Source: Oscillospiraceae bacterium
Lineage (GTDB): Bacteria > Bacillota > Clostridia > Oscillospirales > Acutalibacteraceae
Direction: 5' to 3'
Length of the DNA stretch: 64,000 bases
Assembly: GCA_015065685.1 (NCBI GenBank)
Contig: SVPU01000006.1
Coordinates: forward strand, 1-64,000
Positions 57,596 to 64,000 of the stretch are shown piece after piece. Under the pieces are notes generated by a model, which saw only the letters and a list, made by a program, of their open reading frames with translations, was not told the origin of the DNA and did no database searches. Numbering within the stretch: position 1 is the stretch's first letter; each line of letters starts with the position of its first letter. The position numbers and the translations under genes were made by a program.

Positions 57596-58762
57596 TTAGT
57601 TCTCTTTTCTAAGTTTTGCGGTATATTCAAGTCCACAAGGAAGCGAGACTTTGGTTGACAGCGCGAACAAATCGGTAGCTCTTGCCTCGGTTTCAAACAC
57701 TTTTTGCGATTTTTTATCTAATTTTTTAATATCTGCCACTCTTACAATGATTGGCAATTTGGATTTTTTGATTTCGGTTTTAAGCAGTTTTTCTCCCGTT
57801 TTATTAAATCCCAAAACCCTTATATAAGGTACACTTTTCATAAAAAATGTGTTGTCTAACCCCAAAAACGCGCTTAGCACCGCGCGTCTTACACGGGCGA
57901 GGGTATAACGCTTAACCTTAACCGTTTCGTAAAGTTCCTCAAGCGAAGTTGCGGTTTTGATACTTGCAAAAAGTTTATTTTCAAAGCCTTCGCTCATATC
58001 GGGAAGCATTGCTAATTCCTCTAAGGTTTTTGTTCTCAAAGTGGCTAAAATTGCGGTTTCGAGCCGATTTATATTTGAAATATTATCCTCATTCAAGAGC
58101 GAAAATGAAGCCTCGCTCATATATTGCTTGCAAAACTCAAAATTGCCTTTGTAAAGTTTTTCTCTGAGCAGAGAAGCCGAGACAAATTCACCTATTTCAC
58201 CCGAATCGTGTGCGGCGCCTTTTCGTTGGACGGTTAAAAATTCGGGATTATAATCCAAAGATTTTGCCGCGGTTATATATTCAATTGCGAGGTTGTTGTT
58301 GGGTTTTGATAAAATATCCTTTTGGGCGCCTGAGTTTTCGGCCGCTTTTTGCCTCGCCGCCGCAAAGGCAACACCTTTTTTAAGTTCTTTTGCGAGTTGT
58401 TCTGAAAACTTGGGCGAGGCCAGTATTTCTGCGGTTTTTATGAGTTTTTGGGCATCCCCGCACTCACTGCCGAATATAATTTTATCGCACCCCGCCGCCT
58501 TTAGCACCGATACGCCGCCAAGCGCAAAATTCTGCGCGGTTGACATTGACCAAAGTGTCGGCAACTCGAGCACAATATCGGCGCCGTTTTTGAGCGCCAT
58601 TTGAGTTCTCACTCTTTTTTCAACAATAGCGGTATCGCCCCTTTGAACGAAATTTCCGCTTAAAACACAGACTACCGTACCGTGTTTTTTAGCCTCGCGG
58701 AGCAAATATTCGTGCCCTGTGTGCAACGGGTTAAACTCTGCAATTATTCCCACTATAGACAA
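57596..58762 (-). CDS. tmcAL: tRNA(Met) cytidine acetate ligase TmcAL
   Basis: The 388-residue nucleotidyltransferase-like enzyme (formerly YlbM/DUF795) makes ac4C34 in elongator tRNA-Met using acetate and ATP. It has GIIAEFNPLHTGHEYLL (HxGH motif), SGNFVQRGDTAI, ADIVLELP, FGSECGD and SASLLREKL. The start is TTG 58762, preceded by AGGGGGCGG and matching the family N-terminus. Its use of acetate fits the neighbouring acetate kinase gene, though they are divergent. Confidence 0.93.
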   Translation of the reverse strand: MSIVGIIAEFNPLHTGHEYLLREAKKHGTVVCVLSGNFVQRGDTAIVEKRVRTQMALKNGADIVLELPTLWSMSTAQNFALGGVSVLKAAGCDKIIFGSECGDAQKLIKTAEILASPKFSEQLAKELKKGVAFAAARQKAAENSGAQKDILSKPNNNLAIEYITAAKSLDYNPEFLTVQRKGAAHDSGEIGEFVSASLLREKLYKGNFEFCKQYMSEASFSLLNEDNISNINRLETAILATLRTKTLEELAMLPDMSEGFENKLFASIKTATSLEELYETVKVKRYTLARVRRAVLSAFLGLDNTFFMKSVPYIRVLGFNKTGEKLLKTEIKKSKLPIIVRVADIKKLDKKSQKVFETEARATDLFALSTKVSLPCGLEYTAKLRKEN

Positions 58763-58787
58763 AATACCGCCCCCTAAGAAAAAACAC

Positions 58788-58816
58788 TTGAAAAACCTTT
58801 ACTTATAAAGTATTAT
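58788..58816 (+). promoter_or_regulatory. Promoter of ackA-galK
   Basis: A -35 TTGAAA (58788-58793), a 17-bp spacer and a -10 TATTAT (58811-58816). The leader is about 60 nt. Confidence 0.75.
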
Positions 58817-58883
58817 ATATTAAGTGCATTTTAACATATTATGTAAATTTATTCAATAATGTTTTTCAAACGGAGGACTTAAA

Positions 58884-60080
58884 ATGAAAATTTTTGTTGT
58901 AAACGCAGGTAGCTCATCACTCAAATATCAGCTTATTGATATGGATAACGAGCAGGTGCTTTGTAAGGGCCTTTGCGAGAGAATCGGTGTTACAGGCGCC
59001 ATTTCTCACAAAGCAGCCGATGGCCGTGCATATTCTGCCGAAACACCAATGCCCACTCACAGTGAGGCTTTCGAGGCAGTAGTTTTTGCTATGACCAAGA
59101 GCGATGCTAAGGTTATTGATTCATTTGATGAGGTTTCGGCTATCGGCCACAGAATAGTGCAGGGCGGAAGCATTTTTAAGGGCTCTTGCCTTATCACAGA
59201 AAAGGCTTTGCAGGATATTGATGATTTGGGCGCACTTGCTCCTCTTCACAACCCCGCACACGTGCTTGCAATTAAGGCTTGCATCAAAACCTTTGGCACT
59301 GAAAAGCCTCAGGTTGCAGTTTTTGACACTTCATTCCACCAGACAATGCCCGCCAAAGCATATATGTTTGCTTTGCCTTACAAATATTATGAGGACTATG
59401 GCGTTCGTAAATACGGCGCACACGGAACCTCTCACCACTTTGTAAGCGACCGTGTTGCAGCGCTTGAGGGTAAGGACAAAAAGGACCTTAAAATCATTAC
59501 CTGCCACTTAGGAAACGGTTGTTCAATCACTGCTATTAAGGATGGCGTTTGTGTTGACACCTCAATGGGCTTTACCCCTCTTGACGGATTTATGATGGGC
59601 ACCCGCACAGGCACACTTGACCCCTCGGCCCTCACCTTTATTGCTGAAAAGGAAAACCTTTCTCCCGCAGATATTAACCGCATTTGCAACAAGGAATCGG
59701 GTGTTCTCGGCGTTTCGGGTGTTTCTAATGATAACCGCGATGTTGCCGCTGCTGCCGAGGCGGGCAACGAGAGAGCCGCACTTGCAATTGAAATGCAGCG
59801 CTATCAGATTATTAAATTTGTTGGCTCTTACATTGCCGCAATGAACGGTGTTGATGCTATTGCATTCACAGGCGGTATTGGCGAAAACGATGCTGCTTTG
59901 CGCAAAACAGTTTGCGAGAGCCTTTCATACTTAGGTCTTAAGTTCGATGAGGAAAAGAACAAAATCAGAGGCGAGGAAATCAAGATTTCTGCTGATGACA
60001 GTAAGGTTAATGTTTACATTATCCCCACAAACGAAGAGCTTGCTATTGCAAGAGATACTTTAGAGATAGTTTCAAAATAA
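58884..60080 (+). CDS. ackA: Acetate kinase
   Basis: The 398-residue ASKHA-fold enzyme interconverts acetyl phosphate plus ADP and acetate plus ATP. Motifs: VNAGSSSLKYQL, GHRIVQGG, VFDTSFHQTMP, RKYGAHGTSHHFV, CHLGNGCSITAI, MGFTPLDGFMMGTRTGTLDP and FTGGIGEND. The usual partner pta is not adjacent. galK follows after 15 bp, which is an uncommon pairing. GGAGGACT precedes the ATG. Confidence 0.98.
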   Translation: MKIFVVNAGSSSLKYQLIDMDNEQVLCKGLCERIGVTGAISHKAADGRAYSAETPMPTHSEAFEAVVFAMTKSDAKVIDSFDEVSAIGHRIVQGGSIFKGSCLITEKALQDIDDLGALAPLHNPAHVLAIKACIKTFGTEKPQVAVFDTSFHQTMPAKAYMFALPYKYYEDYGVRKYGAHGTSHHFVSDRVAALEGKDKKDLKIITCHLGNGCSITAIKDGVCVDTSMGFTPLDGFMMGTRTGTLDPSALTFIAEKENLSPADINRICNKESGVLGVSGVSNDNRDVAAAAEAGNERAALAIEMQRYQIIKFVGSYIAAMNGVDAIAFTGGIGENDAALRKTVCESLSYLGLKFDEEKNKIRGEEIKISADDSKVNVYIIPTNEELAIARDTLEIVSK

Positions 60081-60095
60081 TTTTGGGAGAAGCTT

Positions 60096-61367
60096 ATGAA
60101 TATTAATGAAATCAAATCTGCCATTAAAAACGGCGAGTTTGATAATAGCTTTAATCTTCTTTACGGCGAGACCGAAAACGCTCGCGAGAGATATTATTCC
60201 GCTTGCGAAAGCTTTGAGAAGCTTTACGGTAATTCCGAAGATATCCGCATTTTTTCTGCTCCCGGCAGAACCGAAATTGGCGGTAACCACACCGACCATC
60301 AGCACGGAAGCGTGCTTGCGGGCAGTGTTAATCTTGATGTTATTGCAATTGTAGCCCTTAATGCCGATAATAAAATCCGTATTAAATCAAAGGGTTATGA
60401 TATGGACATTCTCACGGTTGGCGATTTTGAGAAAAACGTGAAAGAAGAGGGAAAAGCAATTTCTCTCATCCGCGGGGTTTGCAGTCGCTTTGCTGATTTA
60501 GGCTGTGATATTAAGGGCTTTGACGCTTACACAACCTCCAATGTTTTAAAAGGCTCGGGACTTTCTTCCTCTGCTGCATTTGAGGTTTTAATCGGCAATA
60601 TTCTCAACAACCTGTTTAATAACGGCGCCACCACTCCCATTGATATTGCTAAAATCGGTCAGTTTGCAGAGCGTGAATTTTTTGGAAAGCCTTGCGGACT
60701 GCTTGACCAGATGGCAAGCTCCCTTGGCGGCTTTACATACGCCGATTTTGCCGACCCCTCAAGTCCCGTTACCGAGCGTATCGACCTTGATATTTTAAAG
60801 TTTGGTTATACACTTTGCGTTGTGGATACGGGTGGCAACCACGCAAATCTCACACAGGATTATGCCGACATCACAATTGAATGTAAGGCAGTGAGCAACG
60901 CCTTGGGTGTTGATTTCTTGCGAGATGCTGATATTGATGAATTCTATGGAAATATTGCAGAATTACGCAAAAAATGTGGGGACAGAGCGGTGCTTCGCGC
61001 ATTCCACTTCCTTAACGAGCATAGCCGCGTGTTAGAACAGCGCGAGCTGCTAAAATCGGGCAAATTCGAAGAATTTCTCACCCTTGTTAACGCTTCGGGG
61101 CAGTCTTCATTTGATTATTTGCAGAATCTTTATTCAACCTCTGCAGTCAATGAGCAGGGTCTGTCGCTAGCATTGGCTTTAACCAAGAAATTCCTTGGAA
61201 ACAAGGGTGCTTGCCGTGTTCACGGTGGCGGTTTTGCTGGAACAATTCAGTGCTATATTCCCACCGAAATGCTCGCAGATTACAAAAAAATGATTGAAGC
61301 CGCGTTCGGCGAGGGCAGTTGCTGTGTTTTAAATGTTCGCCCCGTTGGCGGATATGAAATTAAATGA
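60096..61367 (+). CDS. galK: Galactokinase
   Basis: The 423-residue GHMP kinase phosphorylates galactose at C1. It has APGRTEIGGNHTDHQHGSVLAGSV (galactokinase signature), KGSGLSSSAAFEV (ATP-binding) and RVHGGGFAGTIQCYIP (motif 3). GalE and GalT are not nearby. It is cotranscribed with ackA, perhaps feeding the Leloir pathway in a galactose-fermenting cell. A terminator follows. Confidence 0.95.
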   Translation: MNINEIKSAIKNGEFDNSFNLLYGETENARERYYSACESFEKLYGNSEDIRIFSAPGRTEIGGNHTDHQHGSVLAGSVNLDVIAIVALNADNKIRIKSKGYDMDILTVGDFEKNVKEEGKAISLIRGVCSRFADLGCDIKGFDAYTTSNVLKGSGLSSSAAFEVLIGNILNNLFNNGATTPIDIAKIGQFAEREFFGKPCGLLDQMASSLGGFTYADFADPSSPVTERIDLDILKFGYTLCVVDTGGNHANLTQDYADITIECKAVSNALGVDFLRDADIDEFYGNIAELRKKCGDRAVLRAFHFLNEHSRVLEQRELLKSGKFEEFLTLVNASGQSSFDYLQNLYSTSAVNEQGLSLALALTKKFLGNKGACRVHGGGFAGTIQCYIPTEMLADYKKMIEAAFGEGSCCVLNVRPVGGYEIK

Positions 61368-61377
61368 AAATAATATA

Positions 61378-61407
61378 AAACGGACGGTTTTATGTGACCG
61401 TCCGTTT
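61378..61407. terminator. Bidirectional terminator between galK and the ZIP gene
   Basis: A perfect 11-bp stem AAACGGACGGT/ACCGTCCGTTT between convergent genes. Confidence 0.88.
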
Positions 61408-61430
61408 CTCTTTTCTGTTTTAAATTTGAA

Positions 61431-62180
61431 TCAACCCAGTAAAAAGTCTGTCACAAGCATAACCGAGAATCCAACAAGAAGCGAATAGGTTGCGCCGCGA
61501 GAGTTTTCGTGGTGGGTTTCGGGAATCATTTCATCGCTTATAACATAAAGCATTGTGCCGCCCGCAAAGGCAAGTGCAAACGGCAATATAAATGAAGCCA
61601 CACTCACTGCAAAATAGCCGATAAGCGTGCCGAAAACCTCAACAAGTCCCGTTATCATGGCACAAACAAAGGTCTTTTTAGGCGAAACACCTGCGGCGAG
61701 CATAGGTCCTATTATAACCATTCCTTCGGGGATGTTCTGAAGTGCAATACCACCCGCAATAAGTAAAGCTTTGGCGGTATCACCCGAGCCGAAGCCAACG
61801 CCTGCGGCAATACCCTCGGGCAAGTTGTGAATTGCGATTGCGGTTACAAAAAGCAAAACCTTACTTAAGGTTGCGTTGTCGTGCTCTTTAATTTCCGCAC
61901 CGAAAATGCTATGTAGGTGAGGAACAACCTTATCAATAAGATTAAGGCACAAAGCACCCGCAAAAATACCAACCACGGTGATTAAAATGCCAAATTTTCC
62001 GCCATATTCAAGTGATGGCAAAACAAGGCCCAAAATTGCCGCAGCAAGCATAACACCCGCTGCAAAGGATAACACAATATCAGAAAATTTGTGCGAAATT
62101 TTCTTAAATAAAAATCCTATTATAGAGCCAAAAAGCGTTGCGCCGCCAACACCGAGAGCGGTGAGTAAAACCAGCTTCAA
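61431..62180 (-). CDS. ZIP family metal transporter
   Basis: This 249-residue protein has eight hydrophobic helices and the ZIP metal-site motifs HNLPEGIAAGVGFGSG and ALQNIPEGMVIIGPM. Zn2+ or Fe2+ import is expected. I prefer TTG 62180 (AAAGGA 9 bases upstream); TTG 62198, six codons earlier, lacks a ribosome-binding site. It follows ferritin after a terminator. Confidence 0.9.
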   Translation of the reverse strand: MKLVLLTALGVGGATLFGSIIGFLFKKISHKFSDIVLSFAAGVMLAAAILGLVLPSLEYGGKFGILITVVGIFAGALCLNLIDKVVPHLHSIFGAEIKEHDNATLSKVLLFVTAIAIHNLPEGIAAGVGFGSGDTAKALLIAGGIALQNIPEGMVIIGPMLAAGVSPKKTFVCAMITGLVEVFGTLIGYFAVSVASFILPFALAFAGGTMLYVISDEMIPETHHENSRGATYSLLVGFSVMLVTDFLLG

Positions 62181-62210
62181 GCTATCATATCCTTTCAAGA
62201 GAAGTGAAAA

Positions 62211-62229
62211 CCCGACAGAAAATGTCGGG
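62211..62229 (-). terminator. Terminator of ferritin
   Basis: On the minus strand, a 7-bp stem CCCGACA/TGTCGGG with a TTTTC loop, followed by TTTTC, 10 bp after the ferritin stop. Confidence 0.75.
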
Positions 62230-62238
62230 CTTTAAGCT

Positions 62239-62748
62239 TTAAAGAACTAATGAGGGTGCGGAATAAACTCTTGCACCGAGCTCTTGGTTGAGCATATAAA
62301 GGCTTCTCGGGTCAGAGCCGAAAAGCTCCATCTTAGTTATCATATCGTTAGCGTTGGTTTCTTCCTCGCCCTGCTCTTTTACAAACCAATCGAGAAACTG
62401 CATTGTTCTGAAATCCTTAACCTCATAAGCCGCAGCATAAATATCGTTAATAAGTGAGGTTACATACTGCTCATGCTCAAGACCCGCCTTGAGAACGGTC
62501 ATATCACTGTCAAGCACCTTATCGGGCTTTGCAATGGCATCAAGCGTTACAGCCTGACCCTCGTTTTGCAAATAGGTGTAGAAAAGCATTGCGTGGTCGC
62601 GCTCTTCCTGAGCTTGAATCATATACCAGTTTGCAAAGCCATCAAGACCCTTTGCCTTAAAATAATTTGAAAAATCAAGATAAAGATAAGCCGAATAAAG
62701 CTCTTTGTTGATTTGCTGATTTAATAGTTCGTGTACCTTAGCGTTCAT
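62239..62748 (-). CDS. Ferritin (non-haem, FtnA type)
   Basis: The 169-residue four-helix-bundle iron-storage protein has ferroxidase residues in NKELYSAYLYLDFSNYF, QEERDHAMLFYTYL and FVKEQGEEETNAND. It oxidises Fe(II) and stores it in a 24-mer cage. The ATG has GGAGGT upstream. It sits between thioredoxin reductase and a ZIP transporter, fitting a metal and oxidative stress group. Confidence 0.96.
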   Translation of the reverse strand: MNAKVHELLNQQINKELYSAYLYLDFSNYFKAKGLDGFANWYMIQAQEERDHAMLFYTYLQNEGQAVTLDAIAKPDKVLDSDMTVLKAGLEHEQYVTSLINDIYAAAYEVKDFRTMQFLDWFVKEQGEEETNANDMITKMELFGSDPRSLYMLNQELGARVYSAPSLVL

Positions 62749-62779
62749 AAAATTACCTCCAATTTTAATTTACAAAATT

Positions 62780-62808
62780 ATTATAATATCAATTTTATTC
62801 TTTTGCAA
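62780..62808 (-). promoter_or_regulatory. Promoter of ferritin, overlapping the trxB end
   Basis: On the minus strand, -35 TTGCAA (62803-62808), a 17-bp spacer and -10 TATAAT (62780-62785). The -35 box is in the last codons of trxB. Confidence 0.6.
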
Positions 62809-63715
62809 GATATTCTTCAATATAATGCACTGCAGTTGCACCGTCTGAAACGGCGGTAACAACCTGCCTGAGCGGCTTTGTACGAACATCACCGATAGCG
62901 TATATGCCATCCGTGTCGGTTTTGGTCGATTCGTCAGCTATAATATAGCCGTTTTCATCGAGCGCTACAGCGCCTTTTAAAAATTTGGTTGCGGGCTTTC
63001 TGCCGATACTCACAAAAACACCATCGCACGCAATATCCTTGTGTTCTCCCGAAAGCTTGTTTTTTATTTTCACACCCTGCACATGCTCTTCGGTTAATAA
63101 TTCCACAACCTCGCTGTTCCATAAAAATTCAATGTTTTCTGCTTTGAAGAGCGGCTCGTGATAGATTTTTGTGGCTTTGAGCGTGTCTCTTCGGTGAACA
63201 AGATAAACCTTTTTAGCAAGTCGGGAAAGGTAAAGCGCATCTGCCGCCGCAGAGTTGCCGCCACCAATCACAACAACCGTTTTATCCTTATAAAATCTGC
63301 CATCACAATGAGCACAGTAATGAACACCGCGGCCTGTAAACTCGGCTTCGTTTTTAATGCCAAGCTCTCTGGGGCTTGCGCCGCTTGCAATTATAACGGC
63401 CTTACCTTCGAAAACACCACTGTCGGTTGTAACGGTTTTGAATTTCCCTGAAAAATCAACCGATAAAACCTCGCCATATTCGGTTTGTGCGCCAAAACGC
63501 TCGGCGCCTTGCTGCATTTTCATGCCAAGCGTGAAGCCGTCTATACCATCTTCAAAGCCGGGGTAATTATCAATATCTCCGGTAAGCGTCATCTGACCGC
63601 CGACCGCCATTTTTTCGATTACGAGCGTGCCAAAGCCTGCTCGTGCGGCATAAAGCGCAGCGGTATATCCCGCGGGGCCGCCGCCGATTATTAAAACATC
63701 ATAAGCTTTGTTCAT
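62795..63715 (-). CDS. trxB: Thioredoxin reductase
   Basis: The 306-residue FAD protein has the N-terminal FAD motif IIGGGPAGYTAALYAARAG, the redox-active CAHCDG disulfide, an NADPH motif GGGNSAAADAL with VHRRD, and the C-terminal GIYAIGDVR FAD motif. It reduces thioredoxin. AAAAGGAGGG precedes the ATG. It is divergent from a Crp/Fnr regulator gene, which may control it. Confidence 0.97.
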   Translation of the reverse strand: MNKAYDVLIIGGGPAGYTAALYAARAGFGTLVIEKMAVGGQMTLTGDIDNYPGFEDGIDGFTLGMKMQQGAERFGAQTEYGEVLSVDFSGKFKTVTTDSGVFEGKAVIIASGASPRELGIKNEAEFTGRGVHYCAHCDGRFYKDKTVVVIGGGNSAAADALYLSRLAKKVYLVHRRDTLKATKIYHEPLFKAENIEFLWNSEVVELLTEEHVQGVKIKNKLSGEHKDIACDGVFVSIGRKPATKFLKGAVALDENGYIIADESTKTDTDGIYAIGDVRTKPLRQVVTAVSDGATAVHYIEEYLAKE

Positions 63716-63744
63716 AAAGCCCTCCTTTTAAAAGGTAAATGCGA

Positions 63745-63773
63745 TTGACATATCGAACAATAAAATGTATAAT
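63745..63773 (+). promoter_or_regulatory. Consensus promoter of the Crp/Fnr gene
   Basis: A -35 TTGACA (63745-63750), a 17-bp spacer and a -10 TATAAT (63768-63773), about 40 bp before the ATG. Confidence 0.88.
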
Positions 63774-63814
63774 TACTATGTATAAATATTTTTTGAAAAA
63801 GGGGTTCTTAAATA

Positions 63815-64000
63815 ATGGCAAGAGCTATGTTTGAGCCTGTTTTTAAGGAAATTTTTCCGTTTTGGAGCGAGATTTCCGAACAAGATAAAGAATATATCTG
63901 CAAGCACACACTTGCAATGACCTATCCGAAAGGCAGCAACATTCACGGCGGAGATGTCTGCTCGGGGGTTATATTCATCCGCTCGGGCACCCTAAGGGTT
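63815..64000 (+). CDS. Crp/Fnr family regulator, N-terminal part only
   Basis: The 62 codons before the window edge encode the start of a cyclic-nucleotide-binding-type beta-roll (FPFWSEISEQDKEYICKHT, then YPKGSNIHGGDVCSGVIFIRSGTLRV), typical of Crp/Fnr regulators in Clostridia. The DNA-binding helix-turn-helix lies beyond 64000. AAGGGG is about 11 bases upstream of the ATG. The ligand is unknown. Confidence 0.85.
   Translation, partial: MARAMFEPVFKEIFPFWSEISEQDKEYICKHTLAMTYPKGSNIHGGDVCSGVIFIRSGTLRV

Overview
The window comes from the replication-origin region of a low-to-moderate GC, endospore-forming anaerobic Firmicute (class Clostridia, probably an Oscillospirales-type gut lineage). The evidence is as follows. 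dnaA, dnaN, recF, gyrB and gyrA lie in the usual order. Genes found only in endospore formers are present (spoIVA, spoVB, spoIIP, gpr, gerAA/AC/AB, spoVAE). There is a ferredoxin-linked Rnf complex, FeoAB, and a bile-salt-hydrolase-type Ntn hydrolase. Promoters are near-consensus sigma-A elements with 17-bp spacers. Lineage and habitat are inferences from gene content.

Layout. 1-230: three tRNA genes (Phe, Asp, Val) read leftward. 373-3768: leftward housekeeping genes (methyltransferase, TrpR-like YerC, YebC, a four-helix-bundle protein, DusB), with an array of small hairpins between the last two. 4349-12896: one leftward electron-transfer cluster, rnfC-D-G-E-A-B, then an EetA-like NusG-II protein, an EetB-like Gx transporter, a two-repeat lipoprotein and ApbE. 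13216-14202: bile salt hydrolase. 14525-14598: tRNA-Gln. 14812-21664: a rightward run (XRE regulator, comEC, holA, RNase M5-like, WYL regulator, trmB, rsmG, noc). 21665-25508: leftward metal genes (mgtE, feoB, feoA). 25652-28742: spoIVA and spoVB. 28849-34389: a leftward germination and sporulation block (gpr, spoIIP, an overlooked 77-residue gene, gerAA, gerAC, gerAB).

34390-44883: the origin block (dnaA, dnaN, yaaA, recF, remB-like, gyrB, gyrA, CPBP protease, tadA). The dnaA-dnaN gap has one perfect DnaA box. 45047-52078: a leftward block with an EamA transporter, a YcxB-like protein, parB, parA, solitary spoVAE, two bacterial PH-domain proteins and rarA. Two perfect parS sites flank spoVAE. 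52297-56904: aminotransferase, secD, secF and a HAD phosphatase. 57000-64000: an MGMT-like protein, tRNA-Ser, tmcAL, ackA-galK, a ZIP transporter, ferritin, trxB and the first 62 codons of a Crp/Fnr regulator cut by the window edge.

How the parts relate. The Rnf complex couples ferredoxin oxidation to NAD+ reduction and ion pumping. ApbE attaches FMN to RnfG and RnfD. The EetA/EetB-like proteins and the lipoprotein suggest a branch that hands electrons to the cell surface. parAB, parS, the Noc-like protein, the origin and many spore genes lie within about 30 kb of dnaA, which is the part of the chromosome trapped first in the forespore. The observations I rate highest are: a lipoprotein inside the Rnf cluster with its own consensus promoter and terminator; a parS site embedded in a 36-bp palindrome that also looks like an intrinsic terminator; a hairpin array next to the four-helix-bundle gene; a small gene between spoIIP and gerAA with no standard start codon; and a gerAB whose end lies in a dispersed repeat.
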